Assembly: GCA_963713085.1 (NCBI GenBank)
Contig: CAVQKQ010000024.1
Location: forward strand, 1-64,000
From: PFJX01 sp963713085
GTDB taxonomy: Bacteria; Pseudomonadota; Gammaproteobacteria; Burkholderiales; Thiobacillaceae
Direction: 5' to 3'
Length of the DNA: 64,000 bases
Shown: piece after piece, positions 37,393 to 45,906 of the stretch
How the letters are laid out: each line of letters opens with the position of its first letter
Position numbering within the stretch: position 1 is the stretch's first letter
Position numbers and translations under genes: made by a program
Notes under the pieces: generated by a model
What the model was told of the DNA's origin: nothing
What the model saw: only the letters and a program-made list of their open reading frames with translations
The model's database searches: none

Positions 37393-38126
37393 TGTCCCGT
37401 CCCGCCCCGTTCAAGGCCATGATCCTGGCCGCCGGCCTGGGGGAACGCATGCGCCCCCTCACCGACCGCACCCCCAAGCCCCTGCTCGAGGTCGGCGGCA
37501 AGCCGCTGGTGATCTGGCAGATCGAACGCCTGCGCGACGCCGGCTTCACCGAACTGGTCATCAACCATGCCCATCTGGGCCAGCAGATCGAGGAGGTGCT
37601 GGGGGAGGGCGGCGCCCTCGGCGTGCGCATCCGCTATTCCCGGGAACCCGAACCCCTGGAGAGCGCGGGCGGCATCGCCACCGCCCTGCCCCTGCTCGGC
37701 GACGCCCCCTTCCTGGTAACCAACGGCGACATCTATGCCGAATTCAACTTCGGCCGTTTTCTGCCGGTGCTGGAAGCCATGGAGCGGGTGCCTGCGGCCA
37801 TTACAAACCCGCTTGCCCACCTGGTGCTGGTGGACAATCCGCCCCACCACCCCGGCGGGGATTTCGCTCTGGACGGCGGCTTGGTCCATGAGCCTCCAAC
37901 CCACGCCATGGGGCGCTTAACCTTTTCGGGCATGGCCTGCTATCGACCGGAACTGTTCGCCGCCATTCCGATCGGAACCAAGGCCAGGCTCGCGCCCCTG
38001 CTGCGGTCCGTCATGGGCTCCGGCCGGGTGAGCGGCGAGCATTTCCCCGGGCGCTGGGAAGACGTAGGCACGCCGGCCCGACTCTCGGCCCTGGACCTCG
38101 AACTGAAAGCACGCCATGCAGCCTGA
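37392..38126 (+). CDS. murU: N-acetylmuramate alpha-1-phosphate uridylyltransferase MurU
   Basis: This 244-residue sugar-phosphate nucleotidyltransferase has MILAAGLGERMRPLTDRTPKPLLEV and FLVTNGDIYAEFNF, and a shorter C-terminal tail than GlmU. With AmgK directly upstream (overlapping TGATG) it should make UDP-MurNAc from MurNAc-1-phosphate, bypassing de novo MurA/MurB synthesis and so lowering fosfomycin sensitivity in organisms with this path (established for Pseudomonas). It overlaps pepP by about 11 bases. Confidence 0.92.
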   Translation: MSRPAPFKAMILAAGLGERMRPLTDRTPKPLLEVGGKPLVIWQIERLRDAGFTELVINHAHLGQQIEEVLGEGGALGVRIRYSREPEPLESAGGIATALPLLGDAPFLVTNGDIYAEFNFGRFLPVLEAMERVPAAITNPLAHLVLVDNPPHHPGGDFALDGGLVHEPPTHAMGRLTFSGMACYRPELFAAIPIGTKARLAPLLRSVMGSGRVSGEHFPGRWEDVGTPARLSALDLELKARHAA

Positions 38127-39444
38127 CATCGCCCTCCACCGCGCCCGCCGCGACCGGCTCATCGGCCAGTTGGGCGCAGGCGTCCTGGTTCTCGCCACCG
38201 CGCCGGAGGCGGTGCGCAACCGGGATGCCCACTACCCCTATCGCTTCGACAGCCATTTCTATTACCTCACCGCCTTCCCCGAACCGGAGGCCGTGCTGGT
38301 GCTGGTGGCCGGCCCGGAGCCGCACCAAATCCTGTTCTGCCGGGAGAAGAACGAGGAACGGGAGATCTGGGACGGTTTCCGCTACGGCCCCGAAGCGGCG
38401 CAGGTGGAATTCCGCTTCGACCAGGCCTTTCCTATCGCCGCCATGGACGAGGAGCTGCCCAAGCTGCTGGAAAACCAGCCCACCCTGCATTACGCCATCG
38501 GCCACGACACCGCCTGGGACAACCGGGCCATGGGCTGGCTCAACGCGGTGCGCGCCAAGGCCCGCGCCGGCGTCACCGCGCCGACGGCCCTGATGGACGC
38601 CCGCGCCCCCATCGACGAAATGCGTCTGGTCAAGGACGCCCACGAACTCGGCCTCATGCGGCGGGCGGCCGAGATCTCCGCCCAGGGCCACATCGCCGCC
38701 ATGACCGTCTGCCTTCCCGGCATGGGGGAATGGGAAATCGAGGCGGAACTGCTACACCGGTTCCGCAAGGGCGGCTGCCAGGCCCCGGCCTATGGCGCCA
38801 TCGTCGCCGGCGGTCCCAATGCCTGCATCCTGCATTACGTGGGCAACGACCAGGTGCTGCGCGACGGCGACCTGCTGCTGATCGACGCGGCCGGGGAATA
38901 TCACGGCTATGCCGCCGACATCACCCGCACCTTCCCGGTCAACGGCAGGTTCAGCGGTCCCCAGAAGGACGCCTACGAGATCGTCCTGGCCGCCCAGGCC
39001 GCGGCCATCGCCGCCGTGCGGCCGGGCAACAGCTGGCACGCCCCCCACGAGGCGGCCCTGCGGGTGCTGACCCAAGGCATGCTGGACCTCAAGCTGCTGA
39101 CCGGTGACCTGGACGGCCTCATCGAACAGGAGGCCTACAAGCCCTTCTACATGCACCGCACCGGCCATTGGCTGGGCCTGGACGTCCACGACGCCGGCGA
39201 ATACAAAGTCGGCGGCGACTGGCGTCCCCTGGTGCCCGGCATGACCCTCACGGTGGAACCGGGCCTCTACATCCGACCGGCGAACGACGTGCCGGAGGCC
39301 CTGTGGAACATCGGCATCCGCATCGAGGACGACGTGGCGGTCACGGATACGGGTTGCGCCGTGCTGACCGAGGCGACCCCCAAGACCGTTACCGAGATCG
39401 AGACCCTCATGGCGTCCAACCGGGAAACCCATGGAACACGTTGA
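38116..39444 (+). CDS. pepP: Xaa-Pro aminopeptidase PepP
   Basis: This 442-residue metallopeptidase of the M24 family has an N-terminal creatinase-like domain followed by the pita-bread domain. Metal ligands are visible in LLLIDAAGEYHGYAADITRTF (Asp, Asp), HRTGHWLGLDVHDAG (His), TVEPGLYI (Glu) and GIRIEDDV (Glu). It removes N-terminal residues preceding proline. The 5' end overlaps murU and the next genes are Ubi hydroxylases, an arrangement (pepP-ubiH-ubiI) common in proteobacteria. Confidence 0.94.
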   Translation: MQPDIALHRARRDRLIGQLGAGVLVLATAPEAVRNRDAHYPYRFDSHFYYLTAFPEPEAVLVLVAGPEPHQILFCREKNEEREIWDGFRYGPEAAQVEFRFDQAFPIAAMDEELPKLLENQPTLHYAIGHDTAWDNRAMGWLNAVRAKARAGVTAPTALMDARAPIDEMRLVKDAHELGLMRRAAEISAQGHIAAMTVCLPGMGEWEIEAELLHRFRKGGCQAPAYGAIVAGGPNACILHYVGNDQVLRDGDLLLIDAAGEYHGYAADITRTFPVNGRFSGPQKDAYEIVLAAQAAAIAAVRPGNSWHAPHEAALRVLTQGMLDLKLLTGDLDGLIEQEAYKPFYMHRTGHWLGLDVHDAGEYKVGGDWRPLVPGMTLTVEPGLYIRPANDVPEALWNIGIRIEDDVAVTDTGCAVLTEATPKTVTEIETLMASNRETHGTR

Positions 39445-39463
39445 CTTGCAGCCAGTTGGGGCA

Positions 39464-39536
39464 GCGCGAGCAGGGAGCAGTGCCTGCCGCCCGAAGGCGG
39501 TAGGTGCGACCGGCCGCGAGTCGATGCCAGCCGCCG
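39464..39536 (+). repeat. REP-like dispersed repeat, copy A
   Basis: These 73 bases begin GCGCGAGCAGGGAGCAGTGC and contain an imperfect hairpin, CCTGCCGCC with GGCGGTAGG around a four-base loop. A near-identical copy is at 40771-40841; the first 28 bases are the same. This copy lies harmlessly between pepP and the first Ubi hydroxylase gene. Confidence 0.75.
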
Positions 39537-39567
39537 ACTTGACGCGATCAATTCACCGAACCAAACC

Positions 39568-40728
39568 ATGAACACCCCCCTGACCTGTGATGTGGCGGTT
39601 GTCGGCGGCGGCCCGGTAGGGGCCGCCCTGGCCGCGGGCCTGGAGGACAGCGGCCTTGCCGTGGCCGTGCTGGAGGCGCGCGCCACGCTGGAGGCGCCGG
39701 ACCCCCGGGCCATCGCCCTGTCCCACGGCGCCCGCCTGGTCCTGCAGCGCTTGGGGGTGTGGGACGAGCTGAACCCCCACGCCACCCCGATCACCGCCAT
39801 CCACGTCTCCCAGCGGGGCGGCCTGGGCCGCGCATTGTTGGAAGCCGGCGAGGTCGGCGTGCCCGCGCTGGGCTACGTGGCGGAATACGGCTATCTCTAT
39901 GCCGCACTGGCCAAACGCCTGCTGGACTGCGGCGCCTCGGTCCTGACCGGCGCCCAGGTGGTGGACGTGGAGGCCACCTCCGGCTACGCCGTGGTGCGCT
40001 ATCTGCGCGACGGTGGGGAACACCTGCTCACCGCCCGCCAGGTGGTCCTCTCGGAAGGCGGCAAGGCCCTGCCCCCGGCCCTGCGCCGGGACAAGGACTA
40101 CGGCCAGTCCGCGGTGGTCTGCACGGTGCGGACGGCTCGGCCCCACCAGAACCGGGCCTACGAGCGCTTCACGCCCCAGGGCCCCATCGCCCTGCTGCCC
40201 TTGGGCGACGACTATGCCCTGGTCTGGACCACGCCCACGGATCGGGTGGAACAGCGCCTGGCCCTGGACGACACGGCATTCCTGGCCCAACTGCAGGCCG
40301 CCTTCGGCGACCGCCAGGGACGTTTCCTGAATGCCGGCCCCCGGGCGGCGTTTCCCCTCAAGCTTTCCCTGGCCGCGCCCTCCCCCAGCCCCCGGGTCAT
40401 CCGCATCGGCAATGCCGCCCATGTGCTGCATCCGGTGGCCGGCCAGGGCTTCAACCTGGGCCTGCGGGATGCCTGGAAGCTGGCCCAGGCCATCCTGGAC
40501 GAACCCAGTCGCCTGGGTAGCCCGGACCTGGCCTCGGACTACAACCGGCAGCGCCGATTCGACGTGGTGGGCGGCAGCCTGATGACCGACATCCTGGTGG
40601 AAACCTTCTCCAACGACCGGTTCCTGTTCAAGCACGCCCGCGGCGCGGCCTTGGCCCTGCTGGACCTGGCCCCGCCCCTGAAGCGCCTGTTCGCCAAGAA
40701 GATGATGTTTGGGGCGCAATCATGGTGA
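39568..40728 (+). CDS. UbiH-family FAD-dependent hydroxylase (2-octaprenyl-6-methoxyphenol hydroxylase type)
   Basis: This 386-residue flavoprotein monooxygenase of ubiquinone synthesis has an N-terminal Rossmann motif VAVVGGGPVGAALAAGL, the DxGxxD-type middle segment and the second FAD motif RIGNAAHVLHPVAGQGFNLGLRDAW. The UbiH/UbiI/UbiF/UbiM paralogues hydroxylate successive ring positions; which one this is cannot be fixed from sequence alone. The stop overlaps a small open frame (ATGGTGA) that leads to a second Ubi hydroxylase gene. Confidence 0.88.
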   Translation: MNTPLTCDVAVVGGGPVGAALAAGLEDSGLAVAVLEARATLEAPDPRAIALSHGARLVLQRLGVWDELNPHATPITAIHVSQRGGLGRALLEAGEVGVPALGYVAEYGYLYAALAKRLLDCGASVLTGAQVVDVEATSGYAVVRYLRDGGEHLLTARQVVLSEGGKALPPALRRDKDYGQSAVVCTVRTARPHQNRAYERFTPQGPIALLPLGDDYALVWTTPTDRVEQRLALDDTAFLAQLQAAFGDRQGRFLNAGPRAAFPLKLSLAAPSPSPRVIRIGNAAHVLHPVAGQGFNLGLRDAWKLAQAILDEPSRLGSPDLASDYNRQRRFDVVGGSLMTDILVETFSNDRFLFKHARGAALALLDLAPPLKRLFAKKMMFGAQSW

Positions 40729-40877
40729 ATGGGCTGATCACTGATTTCGACATCATCATCCTCGGTGGCGGCGCGAGCAGGGAGCAGTGCCTGCCGCCGC
40801 AAGGCGGGAGGTGCGACCGCCGGCGAGTCGCCGCCCGCCGCCGAGGTCCGCCAGGTTCGGCAAAAGGAACGCCATGA
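40722..40877 (+). pseudogene. Remnant of a flavoprotein N-terminus disrupted by a repeat
   Basis: This 51-codon open frame starts by overlapping the stop of the previous gene (ATGGTGA) and reads MVNGLITDFDIIILGGG, a clean FAD-binding Rossmann start, then turns into the dispersed repeat and stops by overlapping the ATG of the next Ubi gene (ATGA). The next gene starts with the very similar SFDIVILGGG. The fragment looks like a duplicated or broken first exon-like piece of a Ubi hydroxylase gene. As a protein it is unlikely to be functional, but its translation could couple the two genes. Confidence 0.6.
40771..40841 (+). repeat. REP-like dispersed repeat, copy B
   Basis: About 71 bases closely match copy A at 39464-39536, with the hairpin CCTGCCGCC/GGCGGGAGG around GCAA. 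It begins exactly inside the glycine-rich codons of the truncated flavoprotein start at 40722, so insertion or recombination of this repeat seems to have broken that reading frame. Confidence 0.75.
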
Positions 40878-42049
40878 GCGCTCCGGAAAGCTTCGACATC
40901 GTCATCCTCGGCGGCGGTCTGAACGGCGCGGCCCTGGCCGCCGCCCTGCGCCACGGCCCCCACAGCGTGGTCCTGGTGGAGCCCCGCCCCCCAGCGACGC
41001 CGGCCGAAGCATGGGACAGTCGCATCTACGCCTACAGCCCCGGCAACGTGGCATGGCTGGCCGCCCTGGGCGGCTGGGACGCGAGCGTGCGGGCCCAGGC
41101 CGTGTACGCCATGCGCATCCGGGGCGACGCCGGCGGCCATCTGCGCTTCGACGCCCTGGACGCCGGCCTGCCGGAACTGGCCTGGATCGCCGAGAACGGC
41201 CGCCTGCAGTGGGCCCTGTGGCAAGCCCTGGGCGATACCCCCAATGTCCGGGTGATCCCGGTACCGGCCGAGGCCGTCACCTGGGCTGTTGGCGGCGACG
41301 GCCGCCACACCCTGCGCCTGGCGGATGGACAAGACCTGCGCGCCCGCCTGCTGGTGGCGGCCGACGGCGCCCATTCCTGGCTGCGCGGCCAGGCCGGCAT
41401 CGCCATCGACCTGGAGGACTATCGGCACGTGGGCGTGGTGGCCAACTTCGAGACGGAGCGTCCCCACCGCGGCACCGCCTTCCAATGGTTCCGCCAGGGC
41501 TACGCGCTGGGTGACGGCGTCCTTGCCTGGCTGCCACTGCCCGGCAAGCGCATCTCCATGGTCTGGTCCACCCCCCCGGAACAGGCCGACGAACTGCGGG
41601 CGCTGGCACCCGAGGTGCTGGCCGAGCGGGTCGCGGCCGCCGGCGACCACCTGTTGGGGGATATGCGCTGCATCACACCCGCTGCCGGTTTTCCCCTGAT
41701 CCGCCGCCGGGCCCGGGAATGGGTGCGTCCCGGCCTGGTGCTGCTGGGGGATGCGGCCCATACCGTGCACCCCCTTGCCGGCCAAGGGGTGAACCTGGGT
41801 TTCCGGGACTCCCGTCTGCTGGCGGAAATGCTGGCCGGCGGCGGCGACCCCGGAGAGATCGGCCGGCTGACTGCCTACGCGGCCCGCCGGCTGGAAGACG
41901 TGGCCGCCATGCAATTCACCACCGGCGGCCTGAAGAAACTTTTTGCGCGTCCGGACGGACTCACCCAAGTCCTGCGCAATTGGGGCATGACCCTGGCCGA
42001 CCGGATCGACCCGGTGAACCAGGCACTAACCCGTCATGCCATCCTGTAG
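40874..42049 (+). CDS. UbiH/UbiI-family FAD-dependent hydroxylase
   Basis: This 391-residue flavoprotein monooxygenase has SFDIVILGGGLNGAALAAAL at the start, ARLLVAADGAHSWLRGQAGI (DG motif) and LVLLGDAAHTVHPLAGQGVNLGFRDSRLLAE (GD motif). It is a second ring hydroxylase of ubiquinone synthesis, paralogous to the gene upstream. AAAAGGAAC precedes the ATG at 40874. The longer upstream in-frame opening is repeat sequence and is not used. Confidence 0.88.
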   Translation: MSAPESFDIVILGGGLNGAALAAALRHGPHSVVLVEPRPPATPAEAWDSRIYAYSPGNVAWLAALGGWDASVRAQAVYAMRIRGDAGGHLRFDALDAGLPELAWIAENGRLQWALWQALGDTPNVRVIPVPAEAVTWAVGGDGRHTLRLADGQDLRARLLVAADGAHSWLRGQAGIAIDLEDYRHVGVVANFETERPHRGTAFQWFRQGYALGDGVLAWLPLPGKRISMVWSTPPEQADELRALAPEVLAERVAAAGDHLLGDMRCITPAAGFPLIRRRAREWVRPGLVLLGDAAHTVHPLAGQGVNLGFRDSRLLAEMLAGGGDPGEIGRLTAYAARRLEDVAAMQFTTGGLKKLFARPDGLTQVLRNWGMTLADRIDPVNQALTRHAIL

Positions 42050-42082
42050 TTCCCTAACGTTCAGTACCCTTTGGAGCAACTC

Positions 42083-42820
42083 ATGAAACAACGCCTGGCC
42101 ATACTGATGCTGGCCGTCCTCCTCCCCGCCGCGCTGCTGGCGCCCGCGGCCCAAGCCGGCGACAAGGAAATCCGCCAGGCCGTACAAACACTTGCCCCCG
42201 GCGCCCAGGTCAAGAGCATCGCCAAGACCGGCCTGCCGGGCATCATGGAGGTGGTGGTCGACGGTGCCGACGGCCCCATGGTGGTCTACGCCGACAGCCA
42301 GGGTCGCAACGTGCTGGTGGGCGACCTGCTCGACGTGAAATCCCGCCGCAACCTGACCCGGGAACTCATGGACAAGCTCACGGCGGTGAAGTGGGAGACC
42401 CTGCCGCTGCAGAACGCCATCCGGATCGTGAAGGGGAATGGCAAGCGCAAGCTCGCCGTGTTCTCCGACCCGGACTGCCCCTATTGCAAGAAGGCCCAGG
42501 CGGAATTCGAGAAGCTGGACAACGTGACCTTCTACATCTTCCCCTATCCCCTGCCCATGCATGGCGACGCCGCGCGCAAGTCCCGTCTTGCCTGGTGCAG
42601 CAAGGACCGCGCCCAAGCCTGGGTGGACATGCTGCTCAGGGGCAAGGTGCCGGACGGCGGGACGAATTGCGCCAACCCGGTGGATGAGAACCTGGCCCTG
42701 GGCGCCAAGCTGCGCATCGACGGCACACCGGCCCTGATCTTCCCCAACGGCAAGCGGGTCCCAGGCTATATTCCCGCAGCCCGGCTCGATGCCTTGCTGA
42801 CTGCGGCCAACGGAAACTAG
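42083..42820 (+). CDS. dsbC: Thiol:disulfide interchange protein DsbC
   Basis: This 245-residue periplasmic disulfide isomerase has a signal peptide (LAILMLAVLLPAALLAPAAQA), the DsbC N-terminal dimerisation domain and a thioredoxin domain with the active site CPYC at about residue 132 (FSDPDCPYCKKAQAEF). It also has the cis-proline region RIDGTPALIFPNGKRVPGY. GGAGCAAC precedes the ATG at 42083. It lies about 35 bases after the Ubi gene. Confidence 0.93.
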   Translation: MKQRLAILMLAVLLPAALLAPAAQAGDKEIRQAVQTLAPGAQVKSIAKTGLPGIMEVVVDGADGPMVVYADSQGRNVLVGDLLDVKSRRNLTRELMDKLTAVKWETLPLQNAIRIVKGNGKRKLAVFSDPDCPYCKKAQAEFEKLDNVTFYIFPYPLPMHGDAARKSRLAWCSKDRAQAWVDMLLRGKVPDGGTNCANPVDENLALGAKLRIDGTPALIFPNGKRVPGYIPAARLDALLTAANGN

Positions 42821-42998
42821 CGCCCAGGGGCGTCGTCCGCCCAGGACCGGCGCCCACCTCCCCAGCCGGGGATCCGCCCGTTGCCGGGCATGGTCGAAGG
42901 CGAATCTGCCGGACCGGGTTTCGGCCTGAATTGCACGCGTAGCCGCGGCGGTTTCTTCACCGCATGCCGAACGGCAGGCGGCCTCTTATACTCGCGTC

Positions 42999-43751
42999 AT
43001 GCGCATCGTCATCCCCGGGAACAGGCCGTTCAACCGCCCCATCGTCCAATTCCTGCTCCTTTCCGCGTGCCTGCATCTGGCTGCGATCATGATCCTGCAG
43101 CCCGCGTCGGGAAAACGCTCGTCCGACACCCTCGTCATCCACGCGCGCCTGGCCGGCCCGATCCCGGCCAAAACTTCGATTTCACCTACTCCGCAGGCGC
43201 CCGTACCGGTCCCGGCCAAGCCCGTCCCCACGCCGGCTACCCCGCGCGCCGCCGCCGAACCAGCCCCGCTCGCGCCGATGGCTCCCACGGCCCCATCGCC
43301 CAGCGCCCCCATCGCCGCGCCCGTCCAAGCCGCGACGGGACCAATCTTTTCCGCGCCGCCGCCCACCCCCGCACCCTCCCAGACCATCGGACCGGCGACC
43401 ACACCCTCCGGCCCCGAGACCAAGCTGCCCAGCCTACCCCTGGCCGTCGACACCACCTGGTATCTGGCGCGCCAGGTCGACAGCCAGCCCAAGGCCATCG
43501 ACAAGATCGAGCCCGCCTACCCGGCGGAGGCACGGCTTAGAAATCTGGACGGCAGCTTGAAATTGATGCTGAAGATCGACGATCTTGGCCGGGTGCAGAC
43601 TGCGGAGGTGGTGGAAGCCGAACCGCCGGGGATTTTCGACGAGTCGGCCCTGGCGGCATTTCGCAACGCCCGTTTTCGGCCCGCCATGAAGGACGGCCGG
43701 CCGGTGCGCTGCCAGGCCTATATCCGGGTGGAGTACAAGCTAAGGGACTGA
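42999..43751 (+). CDS. TonB-like energy transducer protein
   Basis: This 250-residue protein has one N-terminal membrane helix (IVQFLLLSACLHLAAIMIL), a long proline/alanine-rich periplasm-spanning stretch (residues about 60-145) and a C-terminal TonB-like domain (PAYPAEARLRNLDGSLKLML, FRNARFRPAMKDGRPV). It could couple proton-motive force to a TonB-dependent receptor, but no ExbBD or receptor genes are near, so it may have another envelope role. The 178-base gap before it holds no gene. Confidence 0.82.
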   Translation: MRIVIPGNRPFNRPIVQFLLLSACLHLAAIMILQPASGKRSSDTLVIHARLAGPIPAKTSISPTPQAPVPVPAKPVPTPATPRAAAEPAPLAPMAPTAPSPSAPIAAPVQAATGPIFSAPPPTPAPSQTIGPATTPSGPETKLPSLPLAVDTTWYLARQVDSQPKAIDKIEPAYPAEARLRNLDGSLKLMLKIDDLGRVQTAEVVEAEPPGIFDESALAAFRNARFRPAMKDGRPVRCQAYIRVEYKLRD

Positions 43752-43775
43752 CGCGGACACCCGTAGCCGGCCATG

Positions 43776-43958
43776 TCAGGCAAAGGTATCCACGTTCTCG
43801 CCCAGGCCGGGTGGATTGGAGGTGGGCGTCGGCGCGACTTGCTGGAGCAGGACGTCGGCGAGTTGTCTCTCGCCCTCGGCGGCGATGCGCAATGTGGACA
43901 GGGCCAGCTGTTGCTGGGTGGCGGCCTGATTAAGCTGGATCGCGGAGGTGGCATCCAT
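43776..43958 (-). CDS. YjfB-type putative motility protein
   Basis: This 60-residue helical protein with a conserved C-terminal NPPGLGENVDTFA motif matches the small 'putative motility protein' (YjfB) type found next to motility or envelope genes. It has no signal peptide or membrane segment. A GGAGGT-like site lies upstream of the ATG at 43958. Exact role unknown. Confidence 0.65.
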   Translation of the reverse strand: MDATSAIQLNQAATQQQLALSTLRIAAEGERQLADVLLQQVAPTPTSNPPGLGENVDTFA

Positions 43959-44022
43959 GGCGCGGCTCCTGATTGGGGGTGTTCATCACTGTATACCTTT
44001 CCTGCCGATCTTCACGTTGTCG

Positions 44023-45345
44023 CTATTGATTGCCCGTCACCGGGAATCCCTTGGGCAGCAGCACCCACATGCGCCCCTTCTGCTTCATGGCACCGGCAAG
44101 CTTGCCCGCCTCGTCGCCGAACCCCCAGAAAAAATCGGCCCGCACGTTGCCGCGGATGGCCCCGCCGGTATCCTGGGCCAGCACCAGCCGGTTCAGGGGG
44201 TCGCTGGAATTGGGACGGGTGGTGGCTAACCAGACCGGCGCGCCCAGGGGCATGCCCCGGGGATCGACAGCGATGCTGCGCTCCGGGGTCAGCGGCACGC
44301 CCAGCGCCCCCAGCGGGCCGGCGGTATGGTTGGGCAGTTCCCGGAAGAACACATAGCTGGGATTGGCGTTGAGCAGTTCCGGAAGGCGATCCGGGTTGCG
44401 CCGCCCCCAGTCCATGATGCCCTGCATGGAGGCCTTGTCCAGGGTCAGCTCCCCGTTCTCCACCAGCCACTTGCCGATGGAGCGGTAGGGGTAGCCGTTC
44501 TGGTCCGCATACCCGACCCGCATCACCTCGCCGTCGTCCATCACGATCCGGCCGGAACCCTGGACCTGCAGGAAGAACAGTTCCACCGGGTCGTCCACCC
44601 AGGCCAGTTCCTTGCCGCGCAGGGGGGCCGCGCCCGACTCGATCTCCGCCCGGGTGTAGTAGGGCACCACCTTGTTGCCCTGCAAGCGGCCGCGCAGGCG
44701 CAGGCTCTTGAGTTCCGGGTAGATGGAGGAGAGGTCCACCGCCAGGAGATCGTCCGGTGCGGCGAGGACCGGGTAGCGGTATTTGTAGGAAAGGGCGCGG
44801 CTGCCATGGAGCAGGGGTTCATAGTAGCCGGTGACCAGGCCTTCGCTGCCGCCTTCGGCCTGGCTGACCTGCCAGGGATAGAACGACCGCTCGAAATAGG
44901 TCCGCACCCTGGCGCTATCCGGCTGCGGCGGCAGCCGCGCCGCGGCCAGGCAGGCGGCGCTCCATGCCGGATTGCTCCTCAGGCCCTGGCAGGACTGGAG
45001 CAGGGCCGGCCAGGCCCGGTCCAGGTCGTCGTCGCTCCAGCCCGGCAACTGGTCCCAGCTCGACTGCTTCAGCCAGGGCATGGACACGGTGCCCGCCGCG
45101 CCGGGCTCGGCAGGGGCAGGCACGGGCGAAGGCATCGCCTGGGGTGCCGGGAGGACGGGGGAAACGGGCGCGGGTGGCGGCAACTGGTTCGGGAATGCCG
45201 GCGCAGGCGGCGGAGCCTGGGTGGGAAATGCCGGGGCGGACGATGGGGCAGGGGGAAGCGTCGGCGGCGGCTCCGGTCTGGGCGGCGCGTTTACGCACCC
45301 TGCCAGCCAGAGGGTCAGGATGGCGATATTCTGGATACTGCGCAT
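44023..45345 (-). CDS. mltA: Membrane-bound lytic murein transglycosylase A
   Basis: This 440-residue lipoprotein has a lipobox (LWLAGC) followed by a long proline-rich linker of about 60 residues, then the MltA catalytic region (VTGYYEPLLHGSRA, RGKELAWVDDPVELFFLQVQGSGRI) and a 3D domain (LVLAQDTGGAIRGNVRADFFWG). It cleaves peptidoglycan with 1,6-anhydro-MurNAc formation, feeding the recycling path represented by AmgK/MurU. ApaG is next on the same strand after 23 bases. Confidence 0.93.
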   Translation of the reverse strand: MRSIQNIAILTLWLAGCVNAPPRPEPPPTLPPAPSSAPAFPTQAPPPAPAFPNQLPPPAPVSPVLPAPQAMPSPVPAPAEPGAAGTVSMPWLKQSSWDQLPGWSDDDLDRAWPALLQSCQGLRSNPAWSAACLAAARLPPQPDSARVRTYFERSFYPWQVSQAEGGSEGLVTGYYEPLLHGSRALSYKYRYPVLAAPDDLLAVDLSSIYPELKSLRLRGRLQGNKVVPYYTRAEIESGAAPLRGKELAWVDDPVELFFLQVQGSGRIVMDDGEVMRVGYADQNGYPYRSIGKWLVENGELTLDKASMQGIMDWGRRNPDRLPELLNANPSYVFFRELPNHTAGPLGALGVPLTPERSIAVDPRGMPLGAPVWLATTRPNSSDPLNRLVLAQDTGGAIRGNVRADFFWGFGDEAGKLAGAMKQKGRMWVLLPKGFPVTGNQ

Positions 45346-45368
45346 GGGTAACGCGATTGTTCGGCCGC

Positions 45369-45752
45369 TCAGTGCAGCACGCGAGGTACCGCCAGGATGA
45401 ATTCGGGAATCTCCGCGTCGAATTGGCTGCCGTCCTCCGCCACCATCTGATAGCTGCCCTTCATGGCGCCCACCGGCGTGGCGATGGCGGTGCCGCTGGT
45501 GTATTCGAAGCTCTCTCCCGGTTTAAGCAGGGGTTGCTCCCCCACCACGCCGAGACCGCGCACTTCCTGGACCTTGTCGTGGGCGTCGGTGATTACCCAG
45601 TAACGCGAAATCAACTGGGCCGCCACCTGACCCGAATTGGTGATGGTGATGGTGTAGGAAAAAACATAGCGGTTGCTCGCCTCGTCCGACTGCTCGGGAA
45701 TGTAATTCGTCTTGGCGCCGACGGTGATGTGATATTTCCTGACTTCAGCCAT
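45369..45752 (-). CDS. apaG: ApaG (Co2+/Mg2+ efflux-associated protein)
   Basis: This 127-residue FnIII-like beta-sandwich protein has YVFSYTITITNSGQVAAQLISRYWVITDAHDKVQEVRGLGVVGEQP and GSYQMVAEDGSQFDAEIPEF. ApaG is conserved but its activity is not well defined. The ATG at 45752 gives the usual length. It is convergent with nothing, divergent from rpe (about 150 bases), and probably co-transcribed with mltA. Confidence 0.93.
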   Translation of the reverse strand: MAEVRKYHITVGAKTNYIPEQSDEASNRYVFSYTITITNSGQVAAQLISRYWVITDAHDKVQEVRGLGVVGEQPLLKPGESFEYTSGTAIATPVGAMKGSYQMVAEDGSQFDAEIPEFILAVPRVLH

Positions 45753-45906
45753 GGGATTGGAACCGGGAACAACGGCAGAGCGGGCATTCCACACGAATTG
45801 CCGTCCCCTGTCCACCCCGAGCCCGGCTTGATTCACGCTCAGGTATTCCTGAACGTTGGCGACAGGTAAAATGTACGTTTGTTTGCAACCTAACCAGGAA
45901 ACCGCC

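Noticed and set aside
43717..44372. Arginine-rich plus-strand frame over the YjfB-type gene and mltA end
   Set aside because: It is antisense to two supported genes and has no motif.
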